Positions 34,486 to 44,255 of a stretch of DNA of 64,000 bases are shown piece by piece. Numbering within the stretch: position 1 is the first letter of the stretch; each line of letters begins with the position of its first letter. Origin of the DNA: J054 sp964613615. GTDB lineage: Bacteria > Pseudomonadota > Gammaproteobacteria > Steroidobacterales > GCA-2729495. Location of the stretch: positions 27,453 through 91,452 of the forward strand of contig CAZTIB010000057.1 of NCBI GenBank assembly GCA_964613615.1, in the 5' to 3' direction. The notes beneath the pieces are model-generated. The model was not told the origin of the DNA. It searched no databases and saw only the letters and a list, made by a program, of their open reading frames with translations. Position numbers and translations under genes: made by a program.

Positions 34486-35432
34486 CCCGATCTAGCCATA
34501 AGTACCTGCTGATCCTGGCTGGCCTTTTGGGGACGGCTGCGCAGGCAGAAGTTTTCATACTGCCGTCAGGCGAGCAGGTCGTGGGCGCCGCGGGGCAGGT
34601 GCCGGCGGCCCACGAAGATACGTTGACGGATATCGGTCGCCGGCACGGTCTTGGCTACGAGGAAATGCGGCTGGCGAATCCCGGCGTAGACCCGTGGCTG
34701 CCTGGAGAGGGCGCCACCGTGACCTTGCCCACGCGCTTCGTGCTGCCGGATACCCCGCGCCGCGGTGTGGTGATTAATCTCGCCGAGTACCGGATGTATT
34801 ACTACCACAGCGCCGACGGGGTATCGCGGGTCTCTACCTTTCCGATCAGTATCGGGCGAATGGACTGGAACACGCCGCTGGGTCGCGCATCGATTACGGC
34901 GAAGACGCGCAACCCGGCCTGGTATCCACCTGCGTCGATCCGCGAAGAGTACGCGGCCGAGGGTCGCAGCCTGCCCAGCGTGGTGCCGGCCGGCCCGGAC
35001 AATCCGCTGGGAGAATACGCACTCAGGCTCAGTGTGCCGGGTTACCTGATTCACGGCACCAACCGTCCAGCCGGCGTGGGTATGCGGGTCACGCACGGCT
35101 GTATCCGCATGTTCCCGGAAGATATCGAATGGTTGTTTCCACAGGTGGGCGTGAAAACCTCCGTGCGCCTGGTCAACCAGCCGGTAAAGCTGGGGTGGTC
35201 CGGCCAATCGCTGTTGCTGGAGGTGCACCCGCCACTGGGTGAGGACGAGGCGGGCCGGGAAAAAGGCATGACCTTCATTACCGAGCGCTACGTTGAACTG
35301 ACAAGCGAGCGGCCGGCAGAAGTGGATTGGGACCTGGTTGAAGCGGTGTACCGCGAGCAACGCGGTGTGCCGGTGGAAGTGGGTCTCGCAACCGGCATTG
35401 CGCCAGCGGTGGCGGCCCGGGTGACTGACTAG
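34482..35432 (+). CDS. LysM-containing L,D-transpeptidase (ErfK/YbiS type)
   Basis: A 316-residue exported protein. Signal peptide MTRSSHKYLLILAGLLGTAAQA, a LysM-like peptidoglycan-binding module (about 40-85, DTLTDIGRRHGLGYEEMRLA), then a YkuD catalytic domain with IHGTNRPAGVGMRVTHGCIRM (His, Cys and Arg present). The ATG overlaps the transporter's stop as ATGA. ErfK-type enzymes attach Lpp to mDAP or make mDAP-mDAP cross-links. An Lpp-like lipoprotein ending in Lys is encoded convergently just past a shared terminator, which favours the first role. Confidence 0.9.
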   Translation: MTRSSHKYLLILAGLLGTAAQAEVFILPSGEQVVGAAGQVPAAHEDTLTDIGRRHGLGYEEMRLANPGVDPWLPGEGATVTLPTRFVLPDTPRRGVVINLAEYRMYYYHSADGVSRVSTFPISIGRMDWNTPLGRASITAKTRNPAWYPPASIREEYAAEGRSLPSVVPAGPDNPLGEYALRLSVPGYLIHGTNRPAGVGMRVTHGCIRMFPEDIEWLFPQVGVKTSVRLVNQPVKLGWSGQSLLLEVHPPLGEDEAGREKGMTFITERYVELTSERPAEVDWDLVEAVYREQRGVPVEVGLATGIAPAVAARVTD

Positions 35433-35451
35433 AGCGGCGTACCCTGCGGGT

Positions 35452-35487
35452 AAAAAAAAGCCGCGGCATTTCTGCCGCGGCTTTTTT
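35452..35487. terminator. Bidirectional intrinsic terminator
   Basis: GCCGCGGCA-TTTC-TGCCGCGGC is a 9-bp GC-rich stem with a 4-nt loop, flanked by A8 on the left and T6 on the right, so it ends transcription from both directions. It lies between the L,D-transpeptidase and the convergent Lpp-like gene and is the clearest terminator in the window. Confidence 0.95.
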
Positions 35488-35504
35488 GTCAGAAGCGCTG
35501 GTCC

Positions 35505-35822
35505 TTACTTGGACTGGCTCCGCTGGAACATGCGATCCATTTTCTCGTTGGTCGCGTCACAGCAAGACTGGCTCTGGTTGGCCGAGTTCAGGGCCTGGTT
35601 GGCCGTGCTCTGCGCACCCGAAGCCATCTGCTTGGCTTCTTTGGAGGTGGCGTTAGCAGCATCGGCGGTAGATGTAGCCTGATTAGCCGATGCGGAGACG
35701 CGATCGACCTTGGCGTTTATCTCATCAACCTGCTTCTGAAGCTCCGAATAGCAGCCACTCAGCATGAATACTGCGAGCGCTACCACGCTGCCCCTGACTG
35801 CAATCTGCAGTGTTTTATTCAT
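35505..35822 (-). CDS. Lpp/OprI-like alanine-zipper murein lipoprotein
   Basis: A 105-residue lipoprotein. Signal peptide MNKTLQIAVRGSVVALAVFMLSGC with lipobox LSGC, then a coiled coil of about 80 residues with heptad spacing (EINAKVDRVSASANQATSTADAANATSKEAKQ...) rich in alanine, as in Lpp and OprI. It ends in RSQSK: the C-terminal Lys is the residue that Lpp attaches to peptidoglycan. The pair of cysteines in SQSCCDAT is unusual inside the coil. GAGG lies about 10 nt before the ATG; two in-frame TTG codons just upstream are less likely starts. Confidence 0.85.
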   Translation of the reverse strand: MNKTLQIAVRGSVVALAVFMLSGCYSELQKQVDEINAKVDRVSASANQATSTADAANATSKEAKQMASGAQSTANQALNSANQSQSCCDATNEKMDRMFQRSQSK

Positions 35823-36049
35823 CAACAAGTCCTCACTTGAAGTTAAAAATTTCTAACAAGCAGAGGGAACCTCGAAACAGTGACCCTCCCCAGACGGCGC
35901 AATGATGGCGTAAACATTGTTAAATCGCAATGCGTGGTGGCGATAATAGACGGCACTGTGCCAGGACCAGGCGGTGTTCAGCTGGCAGCCGGCGGTGATT
36001 GCGAGCGGGTGCGGAGTGGTGCCTCACTGCCATCCCGGGCAGGGGGGGG

Positions 36050-36077
36050 TTGCAAGCCGGATAAGTCTGTATATGAT
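36050..36077 (+). promoter_or_regulatory. Sigma70-type promoter of lexA
   Basis: TTGCAA, a 16-nt spacer and TATGAT form a good -35/-10 pair 34 nt before the lexA start. The -10 lies inside the first LexA box, so bound LexA would block RNA polymerase. Confidence 0.65.
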
Positions 36078-36100
36078 CACAGTACTGGTTATATAAACAG
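36067..36100 (+). promoter_or_regulatory. Tandem LexA (SOS) boxes
   Basis: Two sites of the CTG-N10-CAG type lie back to back: CTGTATATGATCACAG (36067-36082) and CTGGTTATATAAACAG (36085-36100). The first fits the E. coli consensus CTGT-N8-ACAG exactly; the second differs at one base. Paired boxes before lexA also occur in E. coli and give tight autorepression. Confidence 0.9.
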
Positions 36101-36110
36101 GTATGCAATC

Positions 36111-36734
36111 ATGGCGGAACTCACCCCCAGGCAATCTGAGATTCTTGAACTAATTCAAACATTTATCGATGAAACCGGCATGCCTCCCACGCGCGCGGAA
36201 ATTGCCCGGGAGCTGGGTTTCCGGTCGGCAAATGCCGCGGAAGACCACCTGCGGGCCCTGCAGCGCAAGGGCGTGCTGGAGCTGATTCCCGGCACTTCCC
36301 GGGGCATTCAGCTGAAGGATTTTCTGCGCGACCAGCTGGGTTTGCCGCTGGTGGGGCGTGTCGCGGCCGGCAACCCCATCCTCGCCGAAGAGCACATCGA
36401 GGGGCATTACCGGATTGATACCTCGCTGTTCCATCCCCGCCCGCATTTCCTGCTGCGCGTGCAGGGCATGAGCATGCGCAACGCCGGCATCCTGGATGGC
36501 GACCTGGTTGCGGTACACCGCACGCCGGAGGTTCGTAACGGCCAGATCATCGTTGCGCGCCTGGAAGACGAGGTGACGGTCAAACGTTATCGTCAGAATG
36601 GCCAGCATGTCTGCTGGCTGCTGCCCGAAAACGACGATTTCGAGCCCATCAAGGTGGATCTGCGTGAGCAGCCGATGATGATTGAAGGTGTCGTGGTCGG
36701 TCTGTTGCGCAACGGAATGCCGATGCTGAACTGA
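36111..36734 (+). CDS. lexA: SOS repressor LexA
   Basis: A 207-residue repressor of the SOS regulon. The N-terminal winged helix (LTPRQSEILELIQTFIDETG, PPTRAEIARELGFRSANAAEDHL) recognises the CTGT boxes. The self-cleavage site is the Ala-Gly of RVAAGNPIL (about residue 84-85), with the catalytic Ser in GMSMRNAGI (about 122) and Lys in VTVKRYRQ. The ATG at 36111 gives MAELTPRQ; the frame is open further upstream, across the promoter and LexA boxes, with no homology. imuA follows after 23 nt. Confidence 0.97.
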   Translation: MAELTPRQSEILELIQTFIDETGMPPTRAEIARELGFRSANAAEDHLRALQRKGVLELIPGTSRGIQLKDFLRDQLGLPLVGRVAAGNPILAEEHIEGHYRIDTSLFHPRPHFLLRVQGMSMRNAGILDGDLVAVHRTPEVRNGQIIVARLEDEVTVKRYRQNGQHVCWLLPENDDFEPIKVDLREQPMMIEGVVVGLLRNGMPMLN

Positions 36735-36757
36735 AGCTTCGACATTCAGAACAAGAA

Positions 36758-37390
36758 ATGTCGTCAAGGCATCGCCTCCAATCTCTGCTTGAGCACCCCC
36801 GTATCTGGCGGGCCGGTTCCCGTGAACGGCCGTTTCGCCAGGCGCTGGGCACCGGCTACCAGGCGCTGGACCAGGCGCTGGCCGGCGGCTGGCCAGCTGC
36901 CAGTCTCAATGAGCTGTGTGTCGACACCTGGGGCATCGGCGAATTTCGCCTGCTGCTACCGGCGCTGCGTGCGTTGACGACCCATTCCGGAGCCGGTGAC
37001 GCTCGCTGGACCATGCTGGTCAATCCGCCCTACCTGCCGTATGCGCCCGCTTTGGCAGGCGCGGGTATTACGCTGGCGCGCGTGCTGGTGACCCGCTGTT
37101 CCCGGCAGCGTGACGCTGACTGGGCCATGGAGCAGGCACTGTATTCCGGCCACTGTGCTGCGGTACTGGGCTGGTGTGAGGCAGCTGATCCTCGCTGTCT
37201 GCGCCGGCTGCAACTGGCGGCCGAGGTGAGTCGTTCGTGGGCCGTGCTGTTCCGGCCGGCGCGCTTTCGGCACCAGCGCTCGCCTGCCATGCTGCGCATG
37301 CATCTGCGGCCGGCGCAGGGTCGTGGTATCAGCGTGAATATCTTCAAGTACCGGGGCGGGCACCCCCGTCACGTGATCCTGCATGCCTGA
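36758..37390 (+). CDS. imuA: SOS mutagenesis protein ImuA
   Basis: A 210-residue RecA-like protein of the ImuA family. It keeps the RecA/SulA-like pattern GTGYQALDQALAGGWPAASLNELC but lacks a Walker A lysine, so it probably does not hydrolyse ATP in the usual way. In mycobacteria and Pseudomonas ImuA-type proteins couple ImuB and DnaE2 to damaged DNA. It is the second gene of lexA-imuA-imuB-dnaE2 and overlaps no neighbour; imuB starts 11 nt later. Confidence 0.9.
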   Translation: MSSRHRLQSLLEHPRIWRAGSRERPFRQALGTGYQALDQALAGGWPAASLNELCVDTWGIGEFRLLLPALRALTTHSGAGDARWTMLVNPPYLPYAPALAGAGITLARVLVTRCSRQRDADWAMEQALYSGHCAAVLGWCEAADPRCLRRLQLAAEVSRSWAVLFRPARFRHQRSPAMLRMHLRPAQGRGISVNIFKYRGGHPRHVILHA

Positions 37391-37401
37391 ACGGCTGGCT
37401 C

Positions 37402-38967
37402 ATGGCGCGCGCACCCCGACAACCTGGTTTATTCGAGGCAGATTCGCTGCCTCCGGCAGAAGCTGGGCAGCTGCGCGCACTGGCTGGTGCTTCGCTGGCA
37501 GCCAGTCGCTCCTCCGGACAGCGCTTGTGGCTTGGCCTGTATGTTCCGGGACTGCCGCTGGCTGCGTTGCCGGGAGCGGGGGCGCAGCCCCGTGCCGTAT
37601 TGAGCCAGGCCGGCCGGCAGGCGCGGGTGCAGTTCTGTGATTCAATCGCCAGCCGTCACGGGGTGCGTCCCGGTTTGCCGGCCAACGCGGCACTGGCGCT
37701 ATTGCCGGAGCTCGAGTTGTTGCCGCGAGATCCGCAGCGCGAGCACCGTTTGCTGTCACAACTGGCCGATCTCGCGACGGAATTCACTCCCTGTGTCAGC
37801 ATCGTCAGGCCGGCCACGCTGTTGCTGGAGATTGGCGGCAGCCTGAGATTGTTCGGTGATGCCGATCAGCTACGCACGCTGATTCTCAAGCGACTGCGCG
37901 AGCGTGGCCATGCTGGCCGGGCCGCCGTTGCACCCACGGCCCGGGCTGCCTGTTGGCTGGCTTGCGCGCAAACCGACGCACTGATCCTGGACCGGGCGGT
38001 CCTTGCCGGACAGCTGGGAGCGTTGCGGGTGGCGGGCTTGCCCTGGCCCGCTGCTCAGCGCCGGACCCTGCAGGAGATGGGCGTTGAGACCTTGTCCGAC
38101 TGCGTGCGCCTGCCCCGGGACGGCCTGACTCGCCGGCTCGGTGCCAGGCTGCTCGGGGAGCTGGACCAGGCCTATGGCCGTCGGCCGGAAGCGCTGGACT
38201 GGCATCGGCCTGAGCAGCACTTTCATGACCGCGTAGAACTGGAGCAGGAAAGCACGGACACCCGGCAGCTGGCCGCGGCACTGGATATCCTGGTAGACCG
38301 CCTGGCCACGCAAATGCGGTCGCGCCAGCGCCGCGTGCGCCATGTCTGGTTGCACTGCGAGCACCGGGACCAGCCGGACACGCGTCTCCGTATCGGTTTG
38401 CTGCAGGCCACGGCCGAGCCCGTGCGGTTGCGGGAGCTGGGCCGGGTGCACCTGGCTGCCGTGACTGTGCCGGCGGCAGTCATCGCGGTCAGCCTGCAGG
38501 CCGCCCTCGATGCCGCCCTGGTGCCGCTGTCCGGCGACCTGCTGGAAAGTGGCACACAGACGGCGGAGGATGCCCTGGCCTTCGTAGAGCGCCTGCGCGC
38601 GCGCCTTGGCGAAGAGTCGGTGCACGGTTTGCAGACGCGTGCAGAGCACCGCCCGGAACATGCGTGGCAGGCAGTTCGCGAACCGGGTGGTGCGCCCGGC
38701 AACGGCAAGGCAACCGTGCCGGCAGCCGGGCAGCGGCCGCTGTGGATGCTCCCCGTACCAGCAAAGCTGCACGAGGCCCGGGGTCAGCCCGTATTCCACG
38801 GAGTATTGCAGCTCTCACGTGGCCCGGAGCGTATTGAAACGGGCTGGTGGGACGGCGGTGATATTCGCCGTGATTACTACGTGGCGCAGAATCACCGTGG
38901 CATGCAGCTGTGGATTTACCGTGACCTGCGTGAGGCGCGCTGGTACCTGCACGGCCTGTTCGGATAA
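37402..38967 (+). CDS. imuB: Y-family-like polymerase accessory protein ImuB
   Basis: A 521-residue ImuB. It has the Y-polymerase palm/fingers/little-finger layout (LWLGLYVPGLPLAALPGAG..., SIVRPATLLLEIGGSLRLFG, GVETLSDCVRLPRDGLTRRLG) but the catalytic acidic triad of active Y polymerases is not present: the first strand has no DxD-like pair and the second carries LEIGGS instead of SxDE. As known for ImuB, it should act as a clamp-binding adapter rather than a polymerase. The C-terminal part (YYVAQNHRGMQLWIYRDL and WYLHGLFG) is typical of the family. Confidence 0.93.
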   Translation: MARAPRQPGLFEADSLPPAEAGQLRALAGASLAASRSSGQRLWLGLYVPGLPLAALPGAGAQPRAVLSQAGRQARVQFCDSIASRHGVRPGLPANAALALLPELELLPRDPQREHRLLSQLADLATEFTPCVSIVRPATLLLEIGGSLRLFGDADQLRTLILKRLRERGHAGRAAVAPTARAACWLACAQTDALILDRAVLAGQLGALRVAGLPWPAAQRRTLQEMGVETLSDCVRLPRDGLTRRLGARLLGELDQAYGRRPEALDWHRPEQHFHDRVELEQESTDTRQLAAALDILVDRLATQMRSRQRRVRHVWLHCEHRDQPDTRLRIGLLQATAEPVRLRELGRVHLAAVTVPAAVIAVSLQAALDAALVPLSGDLLESGTQTAEDALAFVERLRARLGEESVHGLQTRAEHRPEHAWQAVREPGGAPGNGKATVPAAGQRPLWMLPVPAKLHEARGQPVFHGVLQLSRGPERIETGWWDGGDIRRDYYVAQNHRGMQLWIYRDLREARWYLHGLFG

Positions 38968-38991
38968 GCACGTGCGGATAAACACGCGCAG

Positions 38992-42078
<3,087 letters not shown>

Positions 42079-42083
42079 CTTGG

Positions 42084-42131
42084 GCAGGCCGCTGGTCGGG
42101 GCGGGGCAGCTGAGCTGCACTCCGTCTTGCC
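42084..42131 (+). repeat. Repeat unit R1 (left type A, right type X)
   Basis: Left half GCAGGCCGCTGGTCGG... is inverted-repeated in R2; right half beginning AGCTGAGC and ending CACTCCGTCTTGCC is inverted-repeated in R4. The left half starts 5 nt after the dnaE2 stop, so R1/R2 could end dnaE2 transcripts. Confidence 0.85.
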
Positions 42132-42197
42132 GCGCAAGTATCAGTGCATGGACTTTGAAAACCCGCGATCGATCAACTGAATGTCGCAACCCTTGAA

Positions 42198-42257
42198 GGG
42201 GCAAGCCGGCTTTACGTTACGCTCACTAGCCCCGCCCCGCCCCGACCAGCGGCCTGC
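42198..42257 (-). repeat. Repeat unit R2 (left type A, right type Y), inverted
   Basis: On the minus strand it reads A half, then TGAGCGTAACGTAAAGCCGG and on to TTGCCCC. The A half matches R1 perfectly over 24 nt and the Y half matches R3 perfectly over 28 nt. Between the halves is an 8-nt spacer (42226-42233). Confidence 0.85.
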
Positions 42258-42389
42258 GTGGCCGGCTACAGCGGATCCCGCCTTATACAAAGCCGGCCAT
42301 TACGGGCCGTTCCATTTGGCTAGCACCTGCAATCGGGAGGGAGGCGAAACAAGAGTTGTGACGATGCACTCATTTTACCACCAAAGCTA

Positions 42390-42436
42390 GCGGGTGGGCC
42401 GGGGTAGCTGAGCGTAACGTAAAGCCGGCTTGCCCC
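42390..42436 (+). repeat. Repeat unit R3 (left type B, right type Y)
   Basis: Left half GCGGGTGGGCCGGGGTAGC matches R4, right half matches R2. The two halves overlap by the 5-nt core TGAGC. Confidence 0.85.
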
Positions 42437-42455
42437 TGCAAAGGTCGCGGATTCC

Positions 42456-42470
42456 AATTAGTCGCTAATT
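42456..42470. repeat. Small palindrome AATTAG-TCG-CTAATT
   Basis: A 6-bp inverted repeat with a 3-nt centre in an AT-rich patch between repeat units R3 and R4. Its role is unknown; it is distinct in sequence from the four main units. Confidence 0.5.
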
Positions 42471-42503
42471 GCCAGATCAGGCCTTAGCCAATAAGACGGG
42501 CGA

Positions 42504-42543
42504 GGCAAGACGGAGTGAAGCTCAGCTACCCCGGCCCGCCCGC
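42504..42543 (-). repeat. Repeat unit R4 (left type B, right type X), inverted
   Basis: On the minus strand it reads GCGGGCGGGCCGGGGTAGC, then the core, then TTCACTCCGTCTTGCC. It differs from R3 at one base in the B half and from R1 at one base in the X half; the halves overlap by 8 nt. Confidence 0.85.
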
Positions 42544-42612
42544 GGAAACAGTGGGGTCTTTCATGCGCGCACAAAGACTGTGCCTGCGTGGCACTGCACG
42601 CGGTTGGAGAAA

Positions 42613-42635
42613 GGGCGCTGGTGTTACCCGCGCCG
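42613..42635 (-). terminator. Possible terminator after the PA3496-like gene
   Basis: On the minus strand GGCGC-G-GGT-AAC-ACC-A-GCGCC forms a hairpin right after the stop, followed by CTTTCTC. The T content is low, so termination is plausible but not certain. Confidence 0.4.
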
Positions 42636-42637
42636 TT

Positions 42638-42910
42638 TCAGTCGAAATCGAAGTCTTCGAAGTCAGAAGCTTCTTTCGACATGCGCTTTTCTTCGAGGAT
42701 TTCGTCCAGTTTTTTCCTGGCCGCGGCTTCCTCGAAGTGGTCCGTTGGCAGGCCGGCAGCTTCAACCTCTACGAGTAACTCGTCCAGATCGATCTCCACG
42801 GATGCGTCACCGACGTTATCCGTGTTGGTTGCGGCCTTCAACGACAACTGCTCCGTGTCTTCGAAGTCCTGATCATTGGTCTGTTTGGTATCTTTCGATT
42901 GTCCGTTCAT
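42638..42910 (-). CDS. Small acidic protein, PA3496-like
   Basis: A 90-residue very acidic protein (MNGQSKDTKQTNDQDFEDTEQ...). The C-terminal ARKKLDEILEEKRMSKEASDFEDF resembles the PA3496 family of putative envelope-integrity proteins, a short charged helix ending in an acidic tail. The ATG at 42910 starts this compact form; the frame is open a further 99 nt upstream. No signal peptide or membrane segment is visible. The family match rests on the C-terminal pattern only, so the name is tentative. Confidence 0.6.
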   Translation of the reverse strand: MNGQSKDTKQTNDQDFEDTEQLSLKAATNTDNVGDASVEIDLDELLVEVEAAGLPTDHFEEAAARKKLDEILEEKRMSKEASDFEDFDFD

Positions 42911-43052
42911 CAGCTCAACCCCACCAATAGCCCGAGGCTTAAGTGAAAAGCTCACGTGTGGGAAATTTATAAATCCAACTTGGGAGCCCTGCAAGGGGAA
43001 TGTTGGCAAAACGTGAACCAGTGCCGGAAGCCGGGCACCTTGCGGCGCGGGC

Positions 43053-44255
43053 CTAGCGGACGAGCTGGTTCAGCTCGAAGATCGGCAGCAGGATGGCCAG
43101 CACGATGATGCCCATGCTGATGATCAGGGCCGGCTCCAGGATGCCGAGCAGGGCGGCGATCAGGCCATCCATCTCTCGTTCCTGGTTAGCGGCGGCGCGA
43201 TCCAGCATTTTCTCCATTTCGCCACTGGCTTCACCACTGGAAATCAGGTGGACACAGATCGGCGGGAAGTAGCCGCCCGCACCCAGCGACTTGCCAATGG
43301 CGCCGCCCTCGCGAATTCGCTCGGCGGCTATCTCTACCGAGTCGTGCATCGGTACGTTGGTGACAACCTCGCCGGAGATGCGCAGGGCCTCCAGCACGGG
43401 CACGCCGCTGCCGCTCAGGATGCTGAACGTGCGTGTGAAACGGGCCGTATTGAAACCGCGCACCAGCTTGCCGATCACCGGCAGGCGCAACAGCATCGCA
43501 TCCCAGCCACGCCGGTAGCGGGGCTGGCGCAGCAGCCAGCGGAAGCCCCAGCCAGCAAGGATCAGCAGGATAACCAGCACGACGCCGTTGTCGCGCAGGA
43601 AATCACTCAGCGTGATGAGCCCTTGGGTTAGGCCTGGCAGGTCCTGGCCGGTGTTTTCAAACACGCCGACCACCTTGGGAACCACATAGACCAGCATCAG
43701 GCTGACAATGCCGATGGCCAGCACCGTCAGCACGGCCGGATAAATCATCGCATTGTTGACCTTCTGGCGCAGTTCCTGTCGACCCTCCGTATAGTCGGCG
43801 AGCCGCTCCAGGACTGAATCAAGATGACCGGACTGCTCGCCTGAAGCTACGGTGGCGCGGTAAAGTTCGGGGAAGGCCTTCGGGAAGTCTCCCAGGCCGT
43901 CGGCCAGCGTGTGGCCCTCCATCACTTTCGCACGCACGCCGAGCATGATGCTCTTGATGCGCGGTACCTCACTCTGCTCGCCGACTGCCTGCAAAGCTTC
44001 TTCCAGGGGCATCGACGACTGGACGAGGGTGCCGAGCTGGCGGGTAATCAGCGCGAGGTCACCCGCGGACATGGAGCGTCGCAGGGAGAAGCTTTGCTGC
44101 CGGGTCGATTCGCGTTGCGCGACCTCGGTCACCGACATGGGCAACAGCTGCTTTTCTCGCAGCAACTGCCGAACCTGGCGGGGCGTGTCGCCCTCGAGTA
44201 CCCCTTTGCGTTGCTTACCGCCGACGTCAACGGCGGTGTATTCGAAAGCGCCCAT
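43053..44255 (-). CDS. gspF: Type II secretion inner-membrane protein GspF
   Basis: A 400-residue polytopic platform protein. It begins GAFEYTAVDVGGKQRKGVLEG (family N-terminus) and has two GspF repeats (about 70-190 and 270-395). Three membrane segments are visible: about 170-190 (ILTVLAIGIVSLMLVYVVP), about 220-240 (VVLVILLILAGWGFRWLL) and about 375-393 (ALIISMGIIVLAILLPIF). It recruits GspE at the base of the pseudopilus. Its start codon overlaps the last base of gspE. It is the last gsp gene of this operon. Confidence 0.95.
   Translation of the reverse strand: MGAFEYTAVDVGGKQRKGVLEGDTPRQVRQLLREKQLLPMSVTEVAQRESTRQQSFSLRRSMSAGDLALITRQLGTLVQSSMPLEEALQAVGEQSEVPRIKSIMLGVRAKVMEGHTLADGLGDFPKAFPELYRATVASGEQSGHLDSVLERLADYTEGRQELRQKVNNAMIYPAVLTVLAIGIVSLMLVYVVPKVVGVFENTGQDLPGLTQGLITLSDFLRDNGVVLVILLILAGWGFRWLLRQPRYRRGWDAMLLRLPVIGKLVRGFNTARFTRTFSILSGSGVPVLEALRISGEVVTNVPMHDSVEIAAERIREGGAIGKSLGAGGYFPPICVHLISSGEASGEMEKMLDRAAANQEREMDGLIAALLGILEPALIISMGIIVLAILLPIFELNQLVR

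Larger units (their letters stand above)
42079..42637. other. Non-coding region with four mosaic inverted repeats
   Basis: The 559 nt between the convergent dnaE2 and the small acidic gene carry no supportable gene; a 69-codon open frame inside has no homology and runs through the repeats. Four repeat units of about 40-60 bp alternate in orientation. Their halves pair as follows: 42084-42107 with 42234-42257 (24/24), 42198-42225 with 42409-42436 (28/28), 42390-42413 with 42520-42543 (23/24), 42108-42131 with 42504-42527 (23/24). A shared TGAGC-type core sits in each unit. The region could be two adjacent MITE-like elements, a structured RNA, or a recombination substrate. Confidence 0.85.

Noticed and set aside
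36041..36049. Run of G before lexA as a regulatory tract
   Set aside because: It is a nine-base homopolymer just upstream of the -35; it may matter for slippage but there is no clear regulatory meaning in the sequence.
37402..38967. ImuB as an active Y-family polymerase
   Set aside because: The catalytic acidic residues are missing; the family is known as an adapter.
42181..42390. A 69-codon open frame inside the repeat cluster
   Set aside because: It reads straight through repeat unit R2, has no Shine-Dalgarno site and no recognisable pattern; the repeats explain the region better.
42084..42543. CRISPR array
   Set aside because: The repeats alternate in orientation, are of mixed half types and have unequal spacing (about 60-130 nt), with no cas gene nearby.
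42084..42543. Integron attC-like sites
   Set aside because: The units have no attC-like conserved ends and no integrase or cassette genes are visible. A generic inverted-repeat element fits better.
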